Source: Xenorhabdus lircayensis
Lineage (GTDB): Bacteria; Pseudomonadota; Gammaproteobacteria; Enterobacterales; Enterobacteriaceae
DNA: 64,000 nucleotides
Assembly: GCF_016306625.1 (NCBI RefSeq)
Contig: NZ_JACOII010000060.1
Coordinates: 33,296 to 97,295, forward strand
Direction of reading: 5' to 3'
The first letter of the stretch is position 1; every line of letters starts with the position of its first letter. The notes beneath the pieces are model-generated. The model was given only the letters and a program-made list of their open reading frames with translations. It had not been told where the DNA came from and ran no database searches. Shown in pieces: positions 1 to 10,800 of this stretch. A program made the position numbers and the translations under genes.

Positions 1-201
1 CTCAGCACTATCAAACTCCCCAAAAACAAATATGCCGATAAGCTGCAACCTGTATCAGAGTCGTTTATTCAAGCGGTGGAGCGGTTACAAAACACATTCA
101 AGTCCGTTAAATATCTGCAAATCTGGCTACCTGAGCTTGACCCCAATTTTACTTACGATCCCAACATGGGTTTTTATGAACCCCCTAAGCAGGAGGCGTG
201 A
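1..201 (+). CDS. cas3: Cas3 helicase-nuclease, C-terminal end (partial)
   Basis: An open frame enters from the left edge and stops with TGA at 199-201, leaving the last 66 residues. No helicase or HD motif lies in this part, so the identity rests on position directly upstream of casA in a complete type I-E operon. Cas3 is the nuclease-helicase recruited by Cascade to degrade target DNA. The stop codon overlaps the casA ATG by one base (TGATG), so the two are translationally coupled. The start and most of the gene are outside the window. Confidence 0.7.
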   Translation, partial: LSTIKLPKNKYADKLQPVSESFIQAVERLQNTFKSVKYLQIWLPELDPNFTYDPNMGFYEPPKQEA

Positions 202-1820
202 TGAACCTCGTTAAAGACACATGGCTGATTTTTAGAATGAGAAATGGCAGCGAGGAAAAACTGCCGCTGGCGGCAATCTGCGATCCCGCCGTTATGGATT
301 TTGCCCTGCCACGGGCAGATTTTCAGGGAGCGGCTTATCAACTGGCGATTGGCTTGCTGCAAACAGTTTTTACTCCCGAAGATAAATACGAATGGCATGA
401 ATTTTATGAACAAGCCCCTACACAAGCAGATTTGCAGACTGCATTTAATCGGGTGGAACACGCTTTTAACCTAACAGGGGATGTCCCTCTGTTTATGCAG
501 GATTTTGATTCTCTGGATAGCGCAAAATCAACGGAGATCTCAGGGTTACTGATCGAATCGCCAGGAGCAAATACGCTTAAGCTAAATACTGACCACTTTA
601 TCAAACGTGGTCAATGTGACGTCATTTCCCCAGAGATGGCCGCCATTGCCCTATTTACCTTACAGATTAATGCTCCTGCTGGCGGTGTCGGGCATCGTGT
701 CGGGTTACGGGGAGGCGGCCCGCTGACGTCTTTAATTCAGCCACAAGAATGGGATGCTCCGCTATGGCAAAAACTTTGGCTCAACGTCATTAATCGAGAT
801 CTTTGGCATTATCCCGAACCTGATCTCAATAGCCCAGATGTTTTTCCGTGGTTGGGTAAAACCCGTACCAGCCAAAAAGCAGGAACAGAAATTTACGCAC
901 ATAATGTGCATGAACTGCATATGTATTGGGCGATGCCACGGCGAATTCGTCTGGAAGTAGACGATAAACCCGCCATTTGCCAATTAACGGGGCAGGCAAC
1001 CCATCAATCTGTTTCTGCTTATCGCACCCAAAACTATGGAAACAATTATTCTGGCTCTTGGCAACACCCCTTAACGCCCTATCGATGGAATCCGAAAAAA
1101 CCGGATGAAGAACATCTTTCCATCAAAGGGCAACCCGGCGGTATTACCTATAAGATTTGGGATAGTCTGACTTTCTCCGTTCATAAAGAGGGTCAACAGG
1201 CAGCGCAGGTTGTCGACCATTTTAACCAGCTCAATGACTATTTTGCGGATGAACAGAGCGACACCCCACGGTTATGGGTTTTTGGCTATGATATGGACAA
1301 TATGAAAGCCCGTGGTTGGTATTCCACCTCTTTACCCCTATTTTCCATGCCCATTGAGAAAAAAGATGCCATTTTCCGGCGGGTCAAAACACTACAAACC
1401 CTCTCTGTCTATGCATTGAGCCAATGCCGAACTCAAGTCAAAAGCGCATGGTTCAATCGCCCGAATGATACCAAAGGCGATATGTCGTTTATTGATGCCG
1501 CCTTCTATCAACGCACCCAAGCAGCCTTCTTTAAAGCAGTCCAACAAATTGTCAGCAGCCAGCACGATGCCTCTTCTTTATCCACGGAGGAAGCCAAAAA
1601 CTGGCTCTATCAACTCAAAAATACCTGCTTTGATCTCTTTGATGAATTCGTGCTGTCAGAAAATACCGATCCCAAACATCTGCCTAAAAAAATCGAGGCA
1701 CGACAGATTCTCACCAAATGGCTGATGGGTTCCAAAGATATCAAATCATTTATGGCGGAACACAAAATAGAAACTAAATCACCAAAACCAAAAAAGAAAA
1801 AGGAGGTTATCAATGGATAA
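201..1820 (+). CDS. casA: Cascade large subunit Cse1/CasA (Cas8e)
   Basis: This 539-residue protein is the large subunit of the type I-E Cascade complex. It recognises the PAM and helps recruit Cas3. It has the usual length of the family. It carries family-typical stretches near the N-terminus (TWLIFRMRNG) and in the middle (GGVGHRVGLRGGGPLTSL). The ATG at 201 is preferred over a GTG at 198 because it overlaps the cas3 stop and follows AGGAGG at 191-196. The C-terminus ends in a lysine-rich tail (about residues 525-537). The last 8 bases overlap casB. Identification is firm from sequence plus operon order. Confidence 0.92.
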   Translation: MNLVKDTWLIFRMRNGSEEKLPLAAICDPAVMDFALPRADFQGAAYQLAIGLLQTVFTPEDKYEWHEFYEQAPTQADLQTAFNRVEHAFNLTGDVPLFMQDFDSLDSAKSTEISGLLIESPGANTLKLNTDHFIKRGQCDVISPEMAAIALFTLQINAPAGGVGHRVGLRGGGPLTSLIQPQEWDAPLWQKLWLNVINRDLWHYPEPDLNSPDVFPWLGKTRTSQKAGTEIYAHNVHELHMYWAMPRRIRLEVDDKPAICQLTGQATHQSVSAYRTQNYGNNYSGSWQHPLTPYRWNPKKPDEEHLSIKGQPGGITYKIWDSLTFSVHKEGQQAAQVVDHFNQLNDYFADEQSDTPRLWVFGYDMDNMKARGWYSTSLPLFSMPIEKKDAIFRRVKTLQTLSVYALSQCRTQVKSAWFNRPNDTKGDMSFIDAAFYQRTQAAFFKAVQQIVSSQHDASSLSTEEAKNWLYQLKNTCFDLFDEFVLSENTDPKHLPKKIEARQILTKWLMGSKDIKSFMAEHKIETKSPKPKKKKEVING

Positions 1821-2364
1821 CCTAAGCGAAAATCGCTTAATGCGTTGGTGGGAAAGTATGTTTTTATCCCCCTCGGAGTTGAAGGAAAAAGATATTTTCC
1901 CAGCGCCAACGCTCTATAAAGCTGAATTAAAGCGTTGCCAAGATATTGACGCGGTAACTTTAAAGGAAGGTTTTCGGGCACTATGGTTCAGTTTGCCTGA
2001 AGATATAACCAAGAAAGCTGAACATAAGACCATGACACTTTGGGCGATGATTGCCGTCACTCTGGTGTATGTAAAAACCAACACCACGACCAATTTGGCA
2101 ACCGCCGCGGGCACCAAAACAGAAAATGACAAACCTATTGTCAGCACACACCGTTTTGCTCAGTTGCAGTCAGCCAAAACTCCCGATGAGTTCATTATGC
2201 GTTTACGGCGCATTCTGCAACAACTGAAAGGCCAAGTTTCCGTGTTATCCCTCACCAAAGATATTGAACAGTGGATGCAGGAACACCACCAGCCAAGAGC
2301 ACGTCGGGCCAACAAACGCCTTAGTGTGCAGTGGGCAATGGATTACTACAAAGCAGCCAAATAA
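1813..2364 (+). CDS. casB: Cascade small subunit Cse2/CasB
   Basis: This 183-residue protein is the Cse2 small subunit, two copies of which form the belly of type I-E Cascade and stabilise the R-loop. It is mostly helical, begins MDNLSENRLMRWWESMF, and has a basic C-terminal third (for example RARRANKRL), as expected for nucleic-acid contact. A strong AGGAGG lies at 1801-1806, inside the 3' end of casA. The start overlaps the casA stop by 8 bases, so the pair is coupled. The length fits the family. Confidence 0.9.
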   Translation: MDNLSENRLMRWWESMFLSPSELKEKDIFPAPTLYKAELKRCQDIDAVTLKEGFRALWFSLPEDITKKAEHKTMTLWAMIAVTLVYVKTNTTTNLATAAGTKTENDKPIVSTHRFAQLQSAKTPDEFIMRLRRILQQLKGQVSVLSLTKDIEQWMQEHHQPRARRANKRLSVQWAMDYYKAAK

Positions 2365-2397
2365 TCCGAAGAACTTTTCATCTATAAGGAATTCCAA

Positions 2398-3435
2398 ATG
2401 AGCCAGTTTATTCAGTTACATCTCTTAACTTCCTATCCTCCTGCCAACCTGAACCGCGACGATCTCGGGCGCCCTAAAACCGCCAGAATGGGCGGATTTG
2501 AGAGATTAAGGATCAGTTCCCAGAGTTTGAAGCGCCATTGGCGAATCTCTGATCTGTTTCAGGATGCCCTTGCAGACCATCTTGGTTTTCGTACTAAACG
2601 TTTCGGCTTCCAGGTTTATCAACGCTTGCTTAATGGGGGCGTTAAAGAGAAGCAAGCGACTGAATGGGCTTCTGCTATCGCGGAAGTATTTGGTAAAAAG
2701 AAAAAAGATGAACCACTGGAAATCGAACAACTGGCCCACATCAGCCCGGCAGAAAAAGAAGCGACCTTTTCACTGGTAGACAAACTCATCGCAGAAAATC
2801 GCACAGCAACAAAAGAAGAGTTGAACCTACTGAGCAAAGCAAAAATTGCCGTAGATATTGCCTTATTCGGTCGTATGCTGGCTTCCAGCCCAGCCTATAG
2901 CGTTGAAGCAGCCTGTCAGGTTGCCCATGCCATCAGTGTTCACAGTGTTACCGTGGAAGATGATTACTTTACCGCCGTAGATGATCTCAATGATGGCAAA
3001 AGTGATTCAGGTTCAGCACATATTGGTGAAACGGGTTTTGCGGCTGCGCTGTTCTACAGCTATATCTGCATCAATAAATCCCTGCTGCTTGAAAATCTAG
3101 CGGGTAATGAAGCACTGGCAAATAAAGCCATAGCCGCCCTGACAGAAGCCGCTACCAAAGTCGCCCCATCCGGCAAGCAAAATAGCTTCGGTTCCCGTGC
3201 TTATGCCAGCTATGTATTGGCGGAAAAAGGCGAATACCAGCCCCGTTCCCTATCCGTCGCTTTTTTAAAACCCATTGATGATGAAGATCAGGCAATCGAT
3301 GCCATCACAGCGTTGGAAAAACAGGTGAAAAACTTCGATAACGTTTATGGCGCTTGCGCTGATACGCGCTATAGCATCAATACCGTTACTGGCGAGGGTA
3401 GTTTTGCTGAGTTGGTTCAGTTCGTCACTGATTAA
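2398..3435 (+). CDS. casC: Cascade backbone subunit Cas7e/CasC
   Basis: This 345-residue protein is the Cas7 backbone subunit that forms a six-membered filament along the crRNA. The N-terminus has the characteristic MSQFIQLHLLTSYPPANLNRD start, followed by DLGRPKTARMGGFERLRIS and QSLKRHWR, a conserved Cas7e signature. A central GxTGFAAALFY stretch is also typical. The gene starts 33 bp after casB with an AAGGAA ribosome binding site. The length agrees with the E. coli protein family. Confidence 0.93.
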   Translation: MSQFIQLHLLTSYPPANLNRDDLGRPKTARMGGFERLRISSQSLKRHWRISDLFQDALADHLGFRTKRFGFQVYQRLLNGGVKEKQATEWASAIAEVFGKKKKDEPLEIEQLAHISPAEKEATFSLVDKLIAENRTATKEELNLLSKAKIAVDIALFGRMLASSPAYSVEAACQVAHAISVHSVTVEDDYFTAVDDLNDGKSDSGSAHIGETGFAAALFYSYICINKSLLLENLAGNEALANKAIAALTEAATKVAPSGKQNSFGSRAYASYVLAEKGEYQPRSLSVAFLKPIDDEDQAIDAITALEKQVKNFDNVYGACADTRYSINTVTGEGSFAELVQFVTD

Positions 3436-3446
3436 AAGAGGCCAAT

Positions 3447-4211
3447 ATGAAAACTTACTTGGTCTTTCGCTTATACGGTGCACTAGCCAGTTGGGGTGTG
3501 GAAGCGGTCGGTGAAAGTCGGCCAACGAGCACTTATCCAACCCGTTCGGCTATTTTAGGGCTATTGGGCGCAGCTCTGGGCATCCGCCGTGATGACGAAA
3601 CACAGCTTGCCGCATTGCAGCAAAGTGTCAAAGTCGCCATCAAACAGATCGTTTCCGGTTCATTGATGCGGGATTACCATACCGCCCAAGTTCCCTCTCA
3701 CGACAAAAAACAAACGCATTTGACCCGCAAAAGTGAATTGAGTGATAAATCTAAATTGAACACAGTACTGTCATCACGGGATTACCGCGCCGATGGCCTC
3801 TGGATTATCGCCATTTCATTGACGGAACAGGCCAATTTCCCCCTTTCTGCCTTGCGTGATGCGCTGATAAAACCGGTCTTTACACTGAGCCTTGGGCGAA
3901 AATCCTGCCCTCTGGCGCTTCCGATGATGCCGAAATTGGCGGAGTATCCATCATTAAAAGCGGCCCTTGATACGCCTTTTCCACCCTTAACCCAATCAGA
4001 GAAAGCCGATCGCTATTTGTTGGGCTTGTTCGGCAGTTATGACGCAGTGAGCTATTTCTGGGAGGGGGATGAAGACGAGATCGAGATTCCTGATACCACA
4101 ATATTGACCAGCCAGCTCTGGGATGAACCACTATCACGCCGCCGCTGGCAGTTTACGCAACGCATGATGCACCAGATATCGATAATGGAGGGAACAGATG
4201 TATCTGTCTAA
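3447..4211 (+). CDS. casD: Cascade subunit Cas5e/CasD
   Basis: This 254-residue Cas5e protein caps the 5' handle of the crRNA in Cascade. The RAMP-like N-terminus (YLVFRLYGALASWGVEAVGE) and the following RPTSTYPTRSAILGLLGAALGI segment are diagnostic. The gene starts 11 bp after casC with an AAGAGG site. Its 3' end overlaps casE by 14 bases, pointing to coupled translation. No broken or missing motif is apparent. Confidence 0.92.
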   Translation: MKTYLVFRLYGALASWGVEAVGESRPTSTYPTRSAILGLLGAALGIRRDDETQLAALQQSVKVAIKQIVSGSLMRDYHTAQVPSHDKKQTHLTRKSELSDKSKLNTVLSSRDYRADGLWIIAISLTEQANFPLSALRDALIKPVFTLSLGRKSCPLALPMMPKLAEYPSLKAALDTPFPPLTQSEKADRYLLGLFGSYDAVSYFWEGDEDEIEIPDTTILTSQLWDEPLSRRRWQFTQRMMHQISIMEGTDVSV

Positions 4212-4871
4212 AATCACCTTGCGACCTTCTGTTTATCATATACAAGTACCGTCACGACAAACGAAAAATGATGTCTACTCATCCCACCAGCTCTTGTGGC
4301 AACTGTTTACAGAGCAGGAAGAACGCAATTTTCTCTTTAGGGAAGAGACGAACTTAAGCGGTAGACCTGAGTTTTTTGTATTGTCCACAACGACACCGAA
4401 CGCCAATTCACCGCAATTCCAAATTCAAACCAAGCCTTTTACGCCCCAATTACATAACGGGCAAAAACTGGCGTTCAAACTCCGCATGAATCCCACCGTC
4501 TGCATAACGGAGAAAAATTCAGGCAAACAGCGACGCCATGATGTTTTGATGCACGCCAAGCGTCAGGCAAAACATGCTCGTATCGACGCTGATGAAATTG
4601 AATCATTGATGACGCAAGCCGCCCAAGCATGGATACAAGATGAAAAACGCCTTGCCCATTGGGGCGTCCGCTTTGATTTCGCCCCTGATATTGAACGCTA
4701 TACCCAACATCGCAGCTTTAAAGCTTCTGGTCAGAAAGTGGCGTTTTCCAGCGTGGATTTTCAGGGTGTGCTTACCTTGTCAGATAGCGAACTTTTTCTT
4801 GAGCAATACAGTAAAGGGTTTGGCAGGGCAAAATCGTTTGGCTGTGGGTTAATGCTGATAAGGGCACTGTA

Positions 4872-4872
<1 letters not shown>
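4198..4872 (+). CDS. casE: CRISPR pre-crRNA endoribonuclease Cas6e/CasE
   Basis: This 224-residue protein is Cas6e, which cleaves the repeat hairpin and stays bound to the crRNA 3' end in Cascade. The N-terminal ferredoxin-like segment (MYLSKITLRPS) is followed by DVYSSHQLLWQLF, where His30 is the likely catalytic histidine. Near the C-terminus lies the glycine-rich loop of RAMP proteins (GFGRAKSFGCGLMLI). GGAGG just upstream of the ATG, within the casD end, serves as its ribosome binding site. The TAA overlaps the cas1 ATG by one base. Confidence 0.92.
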
Positions 4873-6088
<1,216 letters not shown>

Positions 6089-6168
6089 TTTGGGGGAATT
6101 ACAGCCTATTAAAAATGGTAGAATTTTCCCTACTGATAAATATTTTTTAAAACAGATAGTTATATTTA
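6089..6168 (+). promoter_or_regulatory. CRISPR leader
   Basis: This 80-base AT-rich stretch lies between the cas2 stop and the first repeat. In type I-E loci this position holds the array promoter and the site where new spacers are added. A run of A and T at 6141-6168 precedes the first repeat. The assignment is by position and composition. No IHF site was assigned. Confidence 0.6.
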
Positions 6169-6563
6169 GTGTTCCCCGTAAGTACGGGGATAAACCGATA
6201 ACTAATTCTCACGTCGTCGGATAGTGTTCGTGTTCCCCGTAAGTACGGGGATAAACCGCAGGAATAACTCCTTATAACTATCCATTAGTAGTGTTCCCCG
6301 TAAGTACGGGGATAAACCGGTTGGTCAAGTTCAGATGATGAATTAGCAACTGTGTTCCCCGTAAGTACGGGGATAAACCGCTGTTTATCGTTTCACAATC
6401 GACAACTGATTAGTGTTCCCCGTAAGTACGGGGATAAACCGAAAAATACGGAAAAAACGCAGGACTGGAGTAACTGTTCCCCGTAAGTACGGGGATAAAC
6501 CGGGTTATTACGTTCTTTCCGATGCTCTTCGACAGTGTTCCCCGTAAGTACGGGGATAAACCG
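6169..6563 (+). CRISPR. Type I-E CRISPR array, 7 repeats and 6 spacers
   Basis: Seven 29-base repeats start at 6169, 6230, 6291, 6352, 6413, 6474 and 6535. They are separated by six spacers of exactly 32 bases, giving a constant 61-base period. The repeat contains the palindrome CCCCGTAAGTACGGGG and ends ATAAACCG, as in type I-E repeats. Repeats are identical except the sixth, whose first base is C instead of G. No eighth repeat follows 6563. The array is short for a locus with a complete cas operon. Confidence 0.97.
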
Positions 6564-6696
6564 TTCTGGGCTGCACCCAGCAATGGATGCAGCACCTGTA
6601 GCTCATCAACGAGCATGACGTAGAGCTTCATAGCGTATGCGAACCCGAGAGATCACATTTAAGGTCACAGAAGTACCCTATAGTGGCGGTAATACC

Positions 6697-7881
6697 CTAC
6701 GGCTTGCAGTTAGCCTGCACAGCAATATCGTCGAACAATAATGACTCTCTTAGCCTCTCCCGTATGGTTTTTTGAGAGGCAAACCACATACCTACGTCGC
6801 GCTTTACTCGCGGAACCAAGGAATCGTATTGCTCGATCTCACTCAATGCCCGAGAGGCATCAACGATAGCGCGTGCGCGCGGCTGTCTAATGGCCTCGTA
6901 TTTCTTTAAGGCCTCCGCATAATCATCAGTATTTCGAAGGGTATAACCGAGAACCGCTGCATCCTCAATGGATAATCCTGCCCCTTGACCAAGGCTTGTG
7001 TACATTGGATGAGCGGCATCACCAAGAAGTGTTACTCGCCCCTTAGTCCAGGTTTCCGGAAAAGTTCTGTCTTTCGCATCGACAGCGATGATAGAGGTAC
7101 TATCAGTTGCAAGGATAATGTCGTGAACAATATCCGGCCAGCCAGTATAGAATTCTGCGACATCCTTGTTCGTACCTTGCCACGATTTGGCTTCATGCGG
7201 AAGCATATTGGCTGTCCCCCACCAATACACCCAACCGTTACCAATATCGATAATACCGATTCGTTTTCCACTACCCCAGTAATGAACGACATACCCCGGA
7301 GTAATTTGCGGATGAGAGTACTTCACCAAGGAGAGCCAGCAGATGTAACCTGCCTCCTGAATTATGGATGTTGTTCCAATCGCCTCTCGGATCGATGAAT
7401 AGAACCCATCGGCCCCCACCAAAATGTCTCCATGGGAAACAGTGCCATCGTCAAAATTGAGCTGTATGCCGTCTGTGGTCTCTACATAATCAGCCGCACG
7501 CTTTCCAAATGTTACATTCACATCACCAAGCTGATCGAGCAAAGCCTGATGCAGCTTTTCTCTCGAAATGCAGACGCTGGGAGTGCCTTGTTGATTCGAG
7601 ATTTCTTGCATAGGGAGACGTTTCAGAAGCAATCCCGATTTGTGGCGCATCTCGAAGTTCTGAATTTCGGCACCATAACGTTCCAGATCGAGATCGATGC
7701 CAAGAAGCTTTTTCATGGCCGCACTAGCATTGGACATGACAGAGAGCCCTGAGCCAGTAGTTCTTAAACTATCGGATTTCTCAAAAAGCTGGACAGCCCA
7801 TCCGATCTTTTTTAGTGCTATTGCGGCTGATAAACCACCAATGCCGGTTCCCACGATTAGTGCAGTTGGATTTTTAGGCAT
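6697..7881 (-). CDS. pxaB: FAD-dependent monooxygenase, probable PxaB
   Basis: This 394-residue flavoprotein has the three motifs of class A flavin monooxygenases: GTGIGG near residue 11 (FAD dinucleotide fold), GADGFYSSIR (DG motif) and GDAAHPM (FAD ribityl contact). The ATG overlaps the end of the upstream NRPS gene by 8 bases, so the two are co-translated. In the known pyrrolizixenamide pathway PxaB performs a Baeyer-Villiger type oxidation on the bicyclic product released by PxaA, leading to ring contraction to a pyrrolizidine. The pathway assignment is an inference from pairing with an NRPS of matching architecture. The family assignment is firm. No terminator is obvious downstream before the CRISPR array. 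Confidence 0.75.
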   Translation of the reverse strand: MPKNPTALIVGTGIGGLSAAIALKKIGWAVQLFEKSDSLRTTGSGLSVMSNASAAMKKLLGIDLDLERYGAEIQNFEMRHKSGLLLKRLPMQEISNQQGTPSVCISREKLHQALLDQLGDVNVTFGKRAADYVETTDGIQLNFDDGTVSHGDILVGADGFYSSIREAIGTTSIIQEAGYICWLSLVKYSHPQITPGYVVHYWGSGKRIGIIDIGNGWVYWWGTANMLPHEAKSWQGTNKDVAEFYTGWPDIVHDIILATDSTSIIAVDAKDRTFPETWTKGRVTLLGDAAHPMYTSLGQGAGLSIEDAAVLGYTLRNTDDYAEALKKYEAIRQPRARAIVDASRALSEIEQYDSLVPRVKRDVGMWFASQKTIRERLRESLLFDDIAVQANCKP

Positions 7882-10800
7882 TTTCTAGTACCTCACTTGC
7901 AGTATTGATCTCGTCAACGATGGTCTGTGTCATTTTCTTGACATACGGTTCTTCCATTATCGTGAGATGGTTTCCATCGATTTCTATCACTTTCACCTTG
8001 CCGGCGGTTTTATCTCCCCACCCGTTTTTCGGATCTTGATATTCGCTACGTATCATGTCATGCATCTCACGCAATATTGTCGGGAGTGGCTCTTTTGCAC
8101 GAATGAGCGTAATGTCGAGGTTTGGACAGCCTGCGTTATATTCCGCCGCAGCCTGCCAGTTTGTTCGGTAGACATCAAAAAGCCGGTGCATGACCGCTTT
8201 TGTGCTACCCGCCGGAATTGCACCTATCTTGATCGCGTGATCGGTGATGTAGTCGAAGCGTTCCTGTAGATCTACGATCTCTGGCGGAACAATCTGCACG
8301 GGCAGTGACGATCCTCTTGTTGTCCACAACAACTCCCAGAAGAACCAGCTGAGCAGTGCGTCATCACTTGCTTTACCCTGTGCGTTCGAACCGAGCGCCA
8401 TCGTGTCAAGGATCAGAATATTGGCAACCGTATCACCTGATCGGATTAGCTGGTTTGCGATTTCGAAGGTGATAAAGCCACCATACGACCATCCACCAAT
8501 GACATATGGGCCATTTGGCTGAACTCGCTTTATCGCTTCGATATAGAACTTTGCCTGCTCTTCAATGCTAGCGATCGGCGAAGACCCTATATCAACACCT
8601 GATGCCTGCAATGCGTAAAGTGGCTGATCTGTAGGAAGATGAGGAAGCATACGCAGATACGAAAGGATATTGCCGCCCATCGGATGCACGAGGAAGAGTG
8701 GCCTGCGGCTACCCGTTTCACGCAATGGCACAAGCGGATCGAACTTGAATTCCCCTCCGCCATGACGGATTAACGCCGCGAGCTGGGCAATTGTGGGAGC
8801 ACTGACGAACGCGGAAAGGGGCACATTGATGCCGTAGAGTTTCTCAACAAGAACAACGATACGCATCGCCGTCAGCGAGGTAGCACCACAATCGAAAATG
8901 CTCTGTTCCGGAGCAATCTGAGGGATCTTCAGCAGCTCAGCGATCAATTCACAGAGCCGACGCTCGTATTGGTCTTTCGGCACTCGGTACTCTCTGTTCG
9001 ACCCGATTCTGATTTCCATCTGGCGGAGCCTTGCATCGTCGCGCTTGCCGCTTGGCGTTTTCGGCAGAGAATCGAGCCAGACGGTATGGGACGGGATCAT
9101 ATATGTCGGCAATTCCGACCTGAGATATTGCAGAAGTCGTTCCTGTACGTCGAGATCTTCTTTCCCCACAAGGAAGGCGACGAGGTAAGAATCGAGATCG
9201 TCGCGGGGACGAGCGATCACAGCTACCTCCACACTTTCCCCCTTTTCTTCAAAGAAGCGGAGGATCTTCAACTCGACTTCGGATGGTTCAATCCGATAGC
9301 CACGCACTTTGATCTGCGTATCATTACGGCCGAGGCTGATGATTTCGCCGTTCGGTGATTGAATGCCAATATCACCGGTTCGGTAGAAGATACCGCCAGG
9401 TACATCGGGATGCTCAATGAACTTTTGACGCGTTTGATTCGGCGCACGGTAGTAACCTGATGCCAATGCCTTGCCATATGCACAAATCTCACCCGGAACA
9501 CCTTCAGGCACCACGTTTGAATGCTGGTCGAGGATGACAATACCGACGCCGCTGATTGGCGTGCCAATCGGGGGCAGTGGAGCAAAATGAGCCGAATCGC
9601 CACTCATGTTGTGGTACGCAATAACATGAGTTTCTGTCGGCCCATACTGATTTTCCAGCATACCTCCTTTCAATTCTGCAATGAAGGAACGAATTTCCCG
9701 GGTGACGCGCAATTGCTCGCCCGAGGATGCAACCACACGCAGTTTCCGTGGAAATAGTCCAAGCGTCACTGCGGTTTCAGCAAGTTGCTGCAAAGCGATG
9801 TAGGGAAGGAAGATTCGCCCGACAGCCTTACGATCAAGAAGGCGAAGCAATGCGGCCGGATCCTTGCGTTCAGACTCATCAACGAGATGCAATGTGGCAC
9901 CAGCCGCAAGCGTGGACGATATCTCCTGAAATGAGACATCGAAACTCAGAGGGGCGAATTGCAGAGTCGACATGACCTGCGAGCCGCTGCTTATACGGTT
10001 TTGCCAGTTAATGAGGTTGGCCAAGCCCCTGTGAGGCATAGCGACACCTTTTGGTACACCCGTCGAGCCGGATGTGAACAGGATATAGGCTATGTCTACC
10101 GGAGCAATGTCTGCCGGAGCAATGTCTACCGGAGTAATGTCTGCCTCAATATCCTCAGTGGCATTTGGGGCAATGGCGTTTTTCAGGATAAGCTGCCGTT
10201 CGAACTTCGGCAACTCAGTGACTTCTGGCCCTGTGATCAGAACGGCCGGCTCGGCAATCTCCAGAATCAATTTGATACGGCTGGCAGGGTATGAAACGTC
10301 GATTGGAAGGCACACCGCTCCTGTGCGGAGGATAGCGACGATCGTGGCGATTTGCTCAAATGATCTGGGTAGCGCAACTCCGACAATATCGTGCGCCTTT
10401 ACACCTCTTTCGCGAAGTAGCAATGCGATGCTGGCACTCGTCTCCCAAAGCTCCTCATAAGTCCACTCTTTATCACCATGCGTGACGGCGACATTGCTTG
10501 GGTTGCTTTCTACAGCCCGTCGGATAAGAATTGGGACCGACTCGAACGGTTCCTCCAACAGGGGCGGAATGATGTTCCCCAGAGCAGCAAGCGGTTGGTT
10601 CAGCGTTGCAGCAGAGTGCGGCTGGTAGGCGATTTTCTCAAGTGCCAGCCGAAATAATCTTGCGAAGACTTCACCCTGTTCTCTTGCGTATAAATTCCCG
10701 TCAAGATCAATCCGAACGCCCATTTGCCCCCCCACAAAGTCGCGCATCACGTTCACGAGGATCGCAAAATTCGTCTCTTCTCTGGGATCAAAGGCAAGGA

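Noticed and set aside
6410..6631. A 73-residue minus-strand frame across the CRISPR array
   Set aside because: It translates repeats and spacers. Regular 61-base periodicity explains the sequence.
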